Of a stretch of DNA of 40,637 nt, positions 1-7,581 are shown in pieces. Below the pieces are notes generated by a model, which saw only the letters and a program-made list of their open reading frames with translations, did not search any database and was not told the origin of the DNA. The number at the start of each line of letters is the position of its first letter. The first letter of the stretch is position 1. The stretch is taken from contig LSNR01000019.1 in assembly GCA_003056165.1 (NCBI GenBank), positions 1 to 40,637 of the forward strand, in the 5' to 3' direction. Source of the stretch: Parcubacteria group bacterium M6-OD1-3 (lineage in GTDB: Bacteria > Patescibacteriota > Minisyncoccia > Moranbacterales > UBA9337). The position numbers and the translations under genes are program-made.

Positions 1-1
1 A

Positions 2-400
2 GGAACAACTTCAACAACTCTATCAATAACAACAAACGAAAACTCAACTTGTAAATACACTACAACAGCAAATACACCCTATAACAGTATAACTTCTAAT
101 CCACCAACTAGCGGAACTTTCACAACTACAGGAACAACAACTCATTCAACCACAATCACAGGACTAACTAATGGAAGTTCATATAACTATTACCTAAGAT
201 GCAGTGATACAACAGGAAATGTTAATACCACAGATACAACAATAACTTTCTCCATAAGCAACCAAACTTACAATCTATCAAACTTTACCTCCCTAGTAAC
301 TAACTGGCTAGGAATAGGAGACAGTAATTCTGATATTAATAATGATGGAGTTGTTAATACCAGAGATCTGGGGATTATGATGAGTAGTTGGGGTGAGTAG
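2..400 (+). CDS. 3' end of a secreted repeat protein (Fn3-like domain plus C-terminal dockerin-like motif), truncated at window start
   Basis: Open frame from base 2 to TAG at 398-400, absent from the ORF track because no start lies in the window. Ends ...YYLRCSDTTGNVNTTDTTITFSISNQTYNLSNFTSLVTNWLGIGDSNSDINNDGVVNTRDLGIMMSSWGE*. DINNDGVVNTRDLGIMMSSWG resembles a dockerin calcium-binding loop. Confidence 0.75.
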   Translation, partial: GTTSTTLSITTNENSTCKYTTTANTPYNSITSNPPTSGTFTTTGTTTHSTTITGLTNGSSYNYYLRCSDTTGNVNTTDTTITFSISNQTYNLSNFTSLVTNWLGIGDSNSDINNDGVVNTRDLGIMMSSWGE

Positions 401-569
401 CATAGAGCATAAAATATGGAGCATAAAACATAGAATGTAAAACATAAATTATAAAACAAAAAGTATAAAACATAGCTGAGTAAAGCGAAGTCCGTCCGCC
501 TAGGCGGATGTAAATATTCTTGGTGGAAGCAGATTAGGGATAAGAAGATTGATGAGAAATAGAAATAAT

Positions 570-598
570 TTGACAAAAATCACTGAATTTGCTAAAAT
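570..598 (+). promoter_or_regulatory. Predicted sigma70-like promoter of the AAA ATPase gene
   Basis: TTGACA (570-575), 17-nt spacer, TAAAAT (593-598); ATG at 631. Confidence 0.6.
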
Positions 599-630
599 AT
601 AGACAGTTAATTAGCTGAATTTATACTAAT

Positions 631-1797
631 ATGTCTAATAATGATATTTTTAGAAATGCTTTAGGACAATTAAAGGAAAAATTATCTCCGGAAACAGTGG
701 TGGTTTTGTATGGGCCAAGACGAACTGGTAAAACTTTTTTGCTTAAAAAAATAGCAAAAGATTTAATAAAGAAAGAAGAAATCTTATTTGTAAATGGTGA
801 ATTTTTTGAGACGCAAAGATGGTTATCATCGCAAAATCCAAAATTGATGAAACAGTATATTGGAAATGCTAATATTTTTATTGTTGATGAAGCGCAAAAA
901 GTTCCCAATATAGGACAGAATTTAAAATTATTAGTTGATACTTATCCAAAATTGAAAATAATTGCCAGTGGTTCAGCTTCTTTTGACTTAGCTAAGCAAG
1001 TCGGAGAGCCGTTAACTGGTCGCAAAAAAACAGTTAGTCTATTTCCTATATCGGTGTCGGAAGTAATAGAGACTTACGGCAGAGAATACTATGAGTCTCT
1101 TTTTGAAGAAAATTTAATATTTGGTTTTTATCCAAAATTATTTTCTTTAAAATCTCGGCAAGAAAAAAAGGAATATTTAGAAGAATTGACAAATGCTTAT
1201 CTTTTTAAAGATATATTGGAAATGGATGGAATTCGTAATTCTAAAAAAATTAAAGATTTACTGCGATTGTTAGCTTTTCAAATCGGCAAAGAAGTTTCTT
1301 TGCAGGAATTGGGAAGTTCTCTCGATTTACATAAAGACACAGTTTTCAAATACCTTGATTTATTAGAAAAATCTTTTGTAATTATTAATATTCGAGGATT
1401 TTCTCGCAATTTACGAAAAGAAGTCAATAAAACATCCCGTTATTATTTTTATGACAATGGTATCCGGAATGCTTTAATTAATAATTTTAATGATATTGGT
1501 TTACGAAATGATATTGGAGAACTATGGGAAAATTTTGTAATTATTGAAAGAATAAAAAAGCAATCCTATCAATCAATTTATTCTAATAATTATTTTTGGC
1601 GTACTTATGATCAAAAGGAAATTGACTGGGTAGAAGAGAGGGATGGGAAATTATATGGGTATGAAATTAAATGGAATGATAAAAAGAAAGTAAAAGAACC
1701 AAAGTTGTGGAAAGAAACTTATGATAATGCAGAATTTAAAGTTATAAACAAAGAAAACTATTTGGAGTTTGTGACGGATAATAATGGGGGTGAATAA
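631..1797 (+). CDS. AAA+ ATPase of the AAA_14/DUF4143 type
   Basis: 388 aa; Walker A GPRRTGKT, Walker B-like NIFIVDEAQK, ASGSASFDL sensor region, C-terminal DUF4143-like ...WENFVIIERIKK...FWRTYDQKEIDWVEERDGKLYGYEIKW. Confidence 0.85.
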   Translation: MSNNDIFRNALGQLKEKLSPETVVVLYGPRRTGKTFLLKKIAKDLIKKEEILFVNGEFFETQRWLSSQNPKLMKQYIGNANIFIVDEAQKVPNIGQNLKLLVDTYPKLKIIASGSASFDLAKQVGEPLTGRKKTVSLFPISVSEVIETYGREYYESLFEENLIFGFYPKLFSLKSRQEKKEYLEELTNAYLFKDILEMDGIRNSKKIKDLLRLLAFQIGKEVSLQELGSSLDLHKDTVFKYLDLLEKSFVIINIRGFSRNLRKEVNKTSRYYFYDNGIRNALINNFNDIGLRNDIGELWENFVIIERIKKQSYQSIYSNNYFWRTYDQKEIDWVEERDGKLYGYEIKWNDKKKVKEPKLWKETYDNAEFKVINKENYLEFVTDNNGGE

Positions 1798-2015
1798 AAT
1801 TAACTAAGAAAGGAAAAGTTAATTAATTTCGAGGTTGAAATAATGAGAAGCTCAAGTAAAACTAAAATATAACTGAGTGAAGTCTGCTTTGTGAAGAAGA
1901 TTTGTCCATTTAGGTGGATGTAAACACTTTGGGTAGAAATATAAAACAAAAAGTATAAAATATAGAATATAAAACAAAAAGCATAGAGCTAATATAAAAC
2001 ATTAAATCTTAAATT

Positions 2016-2047
2016 AATCATTTTCCCACGGCCGTGGGAAAATGATT
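2016..2047. repeat. 32-bp perfect palindrome AATCATTTTCCCACGGCCGTGGGAAAATGATT
   Basis: Checked base by base around the centre 2031/2032; all 16 pairs complementary. Confidence 0.9.
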
Positions 2048-2063
2048 GCCTATGAATTGTTAG

Positions 2064-2180
2064 ATGATGAACAGAATAATAACGAAAAGTGCGGAAGAGA
2101 CTAAGGAGTTGGGAATGAGAATAAAGGAAATTAAAGAGACTATAAAAAACAGAGAGGTCACTGTAGTGACTTCTATTTGA
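2064..2180 (+). pseudogene. Possible remnant of a TsaE (YjeE)-like N-terminus
   Basis: ATG...TGA, 38 aa: MMNRIITKSAEETKELGMRIKEIKETIKNREVTVVTSI. ITKSAEETKELG matches the usual start of TsaE proteins, but no P-loop follows. Confidence 0.35.
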
Positions 2181-2222
2181 TATGTAATTAAATAAATCCA
2201 AATAATTATTGTTTAAAATACA

Positions 2223-2250
2223 TTGAAAAAATATATATAGTTGTTATAAT
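2223..2250 (+). promoter_or_regulatory. Predicted promoter of the membrane protein gene at 2266
   Basis: TTGAAA (2223-2228), 16-nt spacer, TATAAT (2245-2250); GTG start at 2266. Confidence 0.5.
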
Positions 2251-2265
2251 AAACATTGAGGTAGA

Positions 2266-2796
2266 GTGTCGATTTTTTTTAAACTTATTTTTATGTTTGC
2301 CTTTCAGGGTGTATTTACAAAATTTGGATTGCCGAGTGGATTGGCAGGCGATTTTTCTTTTTTAATATTTTTCTTTTTAGTGAGTGTTGTTTTCGGAATG
2401 TTAATTGGACGCTTTAGATTGATAAATGTATTAATAAATGTATATATTGCTGTAGCAATTTTAACTGTAATTCCGCACGAAATTTTAAAGCCTAATTCAG
2501 TAGCGACATTATTTATTTTTATTATTTCCGTATTAATACTTACTTTAATAGATAGTCATCTTTTTGATATTCATATTTCCGGTTCCGGCGGTAGCTTTTT
2601 TTGGCGATTGTTTGTGATGAGTTTCTTTGAGGCGGGCTTGATTTTTAGTGTTTTAATTTCTTTTTGGGGGACAAAAACAATGGCAAATTATTTCTCTATG
2701 GATATCTACAATTTGTTTGCATCTGTTTATTCTAGGATTTTTTGGATGTTAGCACCATTGTTTGTTTTATTTTTTATAAATAAAAAGGAAAAATAA
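2266..2796 (+). CDS. Polytopic membrane protein of unknown function
   Basis: 176 aa, several hydrophobic helices, GTG start; no family recognised. Confidence 0.75.
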   Translation: MSIFFKLIFMFAFQGVFTKFGLPSGLAGDFSFLIFFFLVSVVFGMLIGRFRLINVLINVYIAVAILTVIPHEILKPNSVATLFIFIISVLILTLIDSHLFDIHISGSGGSFFWRLFVMSFFEAGLIFSVLISFWGTKTMANYFSMDIYNLFASVYSRIFWMLAPLFVLFFINKKEK

Positions 2797-2800
2797 TTGT

Positions 2801-3382
2801 ATGAATAAAAAGCAGACACTTGAAAAATTGCAGAAAAAAATGTTAGCTTGCAAAAAGTGTCAGTTGCGAAATAGCTGTCATCAAGTTGTACCTGGTGCTG
2901 GTTCCGCTGTAGCAAAAATTATGTTTATTGGTGAAGGTCCAGGCGCTAAAGAAGATGAATTAGGAAAGCCGTTCGTTGGCGCATCGGGAAAATTTTTAGA
3001 TGAAATGCTAGCGATTATCAAATTAAAAAGGGGAGATATTTATATTGCCAATATCGTTAAATGTCGTCCACCGAGTAATAGAGATCCCTTACCGGAAGAA
3101 AAAGAAATTTGTTGGAATTGGCTAGAGCAACAAATTAAAATTATTCGACCAAAACTAATCGTTACATTGGGGCGTCATTCTATGGAAAGTTTTTTGCCGG
3201 GACAAAAAATTTCTGAGTGTCACGGTAAAGCACTTCGTAGAGAAATTCCAAACTTGGGAAAGCAGGTTTTTTTTACGCTCTATCATCCTGCTGCTGCACT
3301 ATATAATGGTTCAATGAGAGAAATCCTGATTAAAGATTTTAAAAAAATTCCAAAAGTATTAGAACTTGTTGAAAAAAAGTAA
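2801..3382 (+). CDS. Type-4 (4Fe-4S) uracil-DNA glycosylase
   Basis: CKKCQLRNSC, FIGEGPGAKEDELGKPFVGASGKFLDEML, NIVKCRPPSNRDPLPEE, LYHPAAALYNGSMR motifs. Confidence 0.92.
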   Translation: MNKKQTLEKLQKKMLACKKCQLRNSCHQVVPGAGSAVAKIMFIGEGPGAKEDELGKPFVGASGKFLDEMLAIIKLKRGDIYIANIVKCRPPSNRDPLPEEKEICWNWLEQQIKIIRPKLIVTLGRHSMESFLPGQKISECHGKALRREIPNLGKQVFFTLYHPAAALYNGSMREILIKDFKKIPKVLELVEKK

Positions 3383-3390
3383 TTCAATTC

Positions 3391-3427
3391 AATTATAAAA
3401 ACGACCCTAAAGGTCGTTTTTATAATT
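3391..3427. terminator. Bidirectional intrinsic terminator between convergent genes
   Basis: AATTATAAAAACGACC (3391-3406) / GGTCGTTTTTATAATT (3412-3427), perfect 16-bp stem, 5-nt loop. Confidence 0.85.
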
Positions 3428-3438
3428 TTGGATACAAA

Positions 3439-3696
3439 TTAAAATGACGGCATTTCCATATTTCCAGATTTCATTTCTTTTTGCATTTTCTTTTGAATAT
3501 TTTTCATTGCACTATTAATAGATTTGACAATATTTTTTTCCAAATCTTTTGACTCACGAGCTTGGTCGCTAACTTGAACACTTAGAATTTTCATTGAGCC
3601 GTTTACAGTTACCTTAATTCCTTTATAATCTTCGGTGGAAGTAATTCCTTCTAACATTTTTTTCATCTGGTACAATTGTTTCATTTTGTCTAACAT
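3439..3696 (-). CDS. ybaB: YbaB/EbfC family nucleoid-associated protein
   Basis: 85 aa MLDKMKQLYQMKKMLEGITSTEDYKGIKVTVNGSMKILSVQVSDQA...; YbaB-like size and pattern. Confidence 0.75.
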   Translation of the reverse strand: MLDKMKQLYQMKKMLEGITSTEDYKGIKVTVNGSMKILSVQVSDQARESKDLEKNIVKSINSAMKNIQKKMQKEMKSGNMEMPSF

Positions 3697-3805
3697 ATTT
3701 TTTAAATAAATAATTATTAAGTGTTTTAATTATAGCATTGACACAAAGAATTTTACAAGTCAAAATAAGAATAGAATTTTAAATGTTAATAATAGCTTAT
3801 ATCAT

Positions 3806-4855
3806 ATGAAAATTGGAATTGTGGGATTACCCAATGTTGGGAAGTCGACGCTTTTTAAAGCAATTACTAAAAATAGTGTGGATATTAACAATTATCCGTT
3901 TTGTACCATTGAACCTAACATTGGTGTGGTGGAAGTTCCTGATGAAAGATTGGATAAATTAAGCGAGATGAGTAAAAGTAAAAAAACTATTAAGGCGATA
4001 ATTGAGTTTGTGGATATTGCCGGATTGGTTAAAGGTGCCTCAAAAGGTGAGGGTTTGGGAAATAAATTTTTGGCGAACATTCGTGAGGTAGATGCTATTG
4101 TTCAGGTTGTACGAGTTTTTAAAAATGATGATATAGTACATGTTCACAATAAAATTGATCCAGTTGGTGATATTGAAGTTATAAATACAGAATTAATTTT
4201 AGCGGACTTAGAAACTGTAAATAAACGAATTGAAAGATTAGAAAGGGATGTTAAAAGAAATGATAAAGAGGCAATAATTAAATTGGAAACAGTTAAAAAA
4301 ATACAAAATGTATTAGAGAAAGGAAAACTTGCCAATGAAACAAAGCTAAATAATAATGATGATATTGTAAGAATGGCGGTAAAAGAGTTGACCTTACTCA
4401 CGATGAAACCGTTTTTGTATGCTTATAATGTTTCAGATTTAGATGAAGTTTTAAATGAATATTTAGAAGCTAAAGAATATATTAAATTGGATATAAAAAT
4501 TGAAGAAGAGTTGGGTGAAATGACAACGGAAGAAATTAGAGAACTTGGTCTTGAAACGGGACTTAATAAGCTTATTAAAAAATCTTATGAACTTCTCGAA
4601 CTGATAACTTTTTTAACTACCGGAGAAGAAGAGAGTCGTGCTTGGACAATAAAGAAAAATTCTACAGCACCAATGGCGGGAAGTGCAATTCATAACGACT
4701 TTCAAAAAAAATTTGTTTGTGCTGAGGTAATTCATTGGAATGAGCTTTTAAAGTTTGGCTCAATGTCCAAAGCTAGAGAAACGGGAAAAGTAAATACCGT
4801 TGGAAAAGATTATATTGTGCAGGACGGTGATGTAATCGAATTTAAAGCAGGGTAA
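3806..4855 (+). CDS. ychF: Redox-regulated ATPase/GTPase YchF (Obg family)
   Basis: MKIGIVGLPNVGKSTLFKAITKN, NYPFCTIEPNIGVVEVPDERLDKL, C-terminal TGS-like ARETGKVNTVGKDYIVQDGDVIEFKAG. Confidence 0.95.
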   Translation: MKIGIVGLPNVGKSTLFKAITKNSVDINNYPFCTIEPNIGVVEVPDERLDKLSEMSKSKKTIKAIIEFVDIAGLVKGASKGEGLGNKFLANIREVDAIVQVVRVFKNDDIVHVHNKIDPVGDIEVINTELILADLETVNKRIERLERDVKRNDKEAIIKLETVKKIQNVLEKGKLANETKLNNNDDIVRMAVKELTLLTMKPFLYAYNVSDLDEVLNEYLEAKEYIKLDIKIEEELGEMTTEEIRELGLETGLNKLIKKSYELLELITFLTTGEEESRAWTIKKNSTAPMAGSAIHNDFQKKFVCAEVIHWNELLKFGSMSKARETGKVNTVGKDYIVQDGDVIEFKAG

Positions 4856-4938
4856 AAATTTTCTTATCCCTTATCCATTTTAGTTTACTTATCATATTTG
4901 TAAAAATCTGTTAAAATGAAAATATAAGACTAGAATTC

Positions 4939-7455
4939 ATGTATCATAAAAAAACTGGTAAAGATAATAATAAAAAAAGATCCTGGGGGAAAATTATTTT
5001 CAGAATAGTTGTTTCCCTTTTCGTGCTGGGAGTTATTTCCGTAATTGGTGTGTTTGCTTATTTTGCCAAAGATTTACCAAATCCGAATAAAGTTAATAAA
5101 CGAGTAATAGCACAATCTACAAAAATTTATGATCGCACCGGACAGCATTTACTTTACGAAATTCATGGAGAAGAAAAAAGAACACTCATTCCATTTAATC
5201 AAATGGGAGACAATATAAAAAATGCCACGATTGTTTTGGAGGATAAAGATTTCTACTATCATCACGGAATAAAACTGACATCCATTATGAGGGCAATGCT
5301 AAAAGATGTTCTTAAGCGAGGAGCGGCACAAGGAGGTTCGACTATTACACAACAACTTGTTAAAAATTCAATATTAACCAGAGAGCGGACGATGAGCAGA
5401 AAAATTAAGGAAGTAATATTGTCATTTGAAATTGAGCAAAAATTTTCCAAAGATGAAATTTTGAAAATGTATCTAAATGAAATTCCTTATGGTTCAAATG
5501 CTTACGGAATTGAAGCAGCTGCAAAAACTTTTTTTGGAAAATCTGCTAGAGATTTAACAATAGACGAAGCAGCTTTATTAGCATCACTTCCTAAAGCCCC
5601 AACTTACTATTCTCCATTTGGTTCTCATCGAGATAGATTGAAATCTCGGCAAGAAATGGCTATAAATAGTTTGGCGGAACTTGGCTATATCTCTAAAGAA
5701 GAAGCAGAGAATGCTAAACAGATTGATATCTTTAAGAAAATAGTTGTTCGTCAAGAAAATATGCAAGCTCCACACTTTGTAATGTATGTTAAGGAATATT
5801 TAGATAATAAATATGGTGAGCAAGAAATGAAAGAAGGCGGACTAAGTGTTTATACTACATTGGATTGGGATAAGCAACAAATTGCTGAAAAAGTTGTTAA
5901 AGAAGGTGCGGAGAAAAATTTAAAAAAATGGAACGCAGAGAACGCTGCTTTAGTGGCGATTGACGCAAAGACTGGACAAATTTTAGCAATGGTTGGAAGC
6001 AAAGATTACTTCGACAAATCAATTGATGGACAAGTTAATGTAGCACTTAGTAGACGACAACCAGGATCTTCTTTTAAACCCTATGTTTATTTAACAGCTT
6101 TTACAAAAGGGTATTTGCCAGAGACAATTCTTTATGATGTAGAAACTGATTTTAATAAAGGTAGCGATGATGATTATATTCCACAAAACTATGATGGAAA
6201 ATTTCGTGGTCCGGTTAAAATGCAAGAGGCGTTGGGAATGTCGCTAAATGTTCCAGCAGTTAAAACACTTTATCTTGTGGGAGTAAAAGATGCTATTAAA
6301 ATGGCAAAAGACTTGGGGATTACCGGATTGAATTATCCAGATCGTTATGGATTGTCGCTGGTTCTTGGTGGCGGTGAGGTGAGGTTATTAGACCATACCA
6401 ATGCCTTTGCAACATTGGCAGATGGTGGAATTAAGCATAACAAGACTGCTATTCTTAGAATTGAAGATAAGGATAAAAAGATAATTGAAGAATTTAAAGA
6501 TAATCCAGGAGACCGAGTCGTAGAAGAAAAATATGTGGCAATGCTTGATTATATCATTTCCAATAATAAATTTCGAGCACCGGCTTTTGGGGAGCAAAAT
6601 CCTTTGCGATTTGATAATCGCCAAGTTGTCGCTAAGACTGGAACGACAAATGAATTTCGTGATGGTTGGACAATGGGATACACACCATCGATTGCTGTTG
6701 GAGTTTGGGCGGGAAATAATGACAATAGTCCAATGAAACCTGGGGCAGCAGGAGCTAATGTAGCATCACCTATCTGGAGAAGTTTTATGGATAGTGTTTT
6801 AGAAAATTACAATACTGAAGAGTTTCCAAAATATGACGAAGAAGAAGTTTTAAAAGAGGTTGACAAACCCATTCTCAAGGGAGATTTAGATATCAAAAAA
6901 AAGGTTGAAGTTTGTGAAATTCCTGGTGAAAAAAATAAATGGTGTTTGGCTAGTAAATATTGTCCAAATAAAGAAAGGAAGAAGAAAACTTTTGTGGAGG
7001 CACACAATATTCTCTGGTATGTTGATAAGAAAGATCCGCGTGGAGATATTCCGAAACATCCAGAAAAGGATGCTCAGTTTAATCGCTGGGAAGAAGCTGT
7101 GCAGAAGTGGTACAAAAAGAATAAAAAGAAAAAATATATTTTAGATAGCATCCCAGAAAAAGAATGTCGAGAAAATGATTTTACAAAGTATAAGCCAGAT
7201 GTTGATTTAAATGTTTCAAAACAAAACATTGCACAATTAAAAATTTCCGCTGATAGCAAAGCTGATTATGGAGTGGATAGTATCAAAATCTATGTAGATG
7301 GGCATGAAATTGGTTCAACAGGAAGTAGCTCAATCAGTCTTGTTTATGATGTTCCGGCAGAGAAAAATAATTCTACATTAAAAATTACAGCTAAGTTGAA
7401 GGATGAAAATGGAAATGAGACAGACGACAGTCAGAATGTTAATATTAGCTTTTAA
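4939..7455 (+). CDS. Class A penicillin-binding protein (PBP1A family)
   Basis: 838 aa; GT51 EDKDFYYHHG and GAAQGGSTITQQLVKN, transpeptidase RRQPGSSFKPYVY and VAKTGTTNEFRDGWTMGY; C-terminal Ig-like tail. Confidence 0.95.
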   Translation: MYHKKTGKDNNKKRSWGKIIFRIVVSLFVLGVISVIGVFAYFAKDLPNPNKVNKRVIAQSTKIYDRTGQHLLYEIHGEEKRTLIPFNQMGDNIKNATIVLEDKDFYYHHGIKLTSIMRAMLKDVLKRGAAQGGSTITQQLVKNSILTRERTMSRKIKEVILSFEIEQKFSKDEILKMYLNEIPYGSNAYGIEAAAKTFFGKSARDLTIDEAALLASLPKAPTYYSPFGSHRDRLKSRQEMAINSLAELGYISKEEAENAKQIDIFKKIVVRQENMQAPHFVMYVKEYLDNKYGEQEMKEGGLSVYTTLDWDKQQIAEKVVKEGAEKNLKKWNAENAALVAIDAKTGQILAMVGSKDYFDKSIDGQVNVALSRRQPGSSFKPYVYLTAFTKGYLPETILYDVETDFNKGSDDDYIPQNYDGKFRGPVKMQEALGMSLNVPAVKTLYLVGVKDAIKMAKDLGITGLNYPDRYGLSLVLGGGEVRLLDHTNAFATLADGGIKHNKTAILRIEDKDKKIIEEFKDNPGDRVVEEKYVAMLDYIISNNKFRAPAFGEQNPLRFDNRQVVAKTGTTNEFRDGWTMGYTPSIAVGVWAGNNDNSPMKPGAAGANVASPIWRSFMDSVLENYNTEEFPKYDEEEVLKEVDKPILKGDLDIKKKVEVCEIPGEKNKWCLASKYCPNKERKKKTFVEAHNILWYVDKKDPRGDIPKHPEKDAQFNRWEEAVQKWYKKNKKKKYILDSIPEKECRENDFTKYKPDVDLNVSKQNIAQLKISADSKADYGVDSIKIYVDGHEIGSTGSSSISLVYDVPAEKNNSTLKITAKLKDENGNETDDSQNVNISF

Positions 7456-7581
7456 AACAGTTGTGATTTAAAAAAATAGTCTAGCGATAGTTCTTCAGAA
7501 TGAGAATAATTTTTTTAGAACAAAAAATTGCAAATAGTATAGTATCGTATGAAACTGTGCTATTCGTGAAAAAAATTAAAA

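Noticed and set aside
268-576. 102-aa minus-strand ORF over the repeat region
   Set aside because: Its FYxLC-rich sequence is the translation of the ATAAAACATA-type intergenic repeats and it overlaps the real partial CDS.
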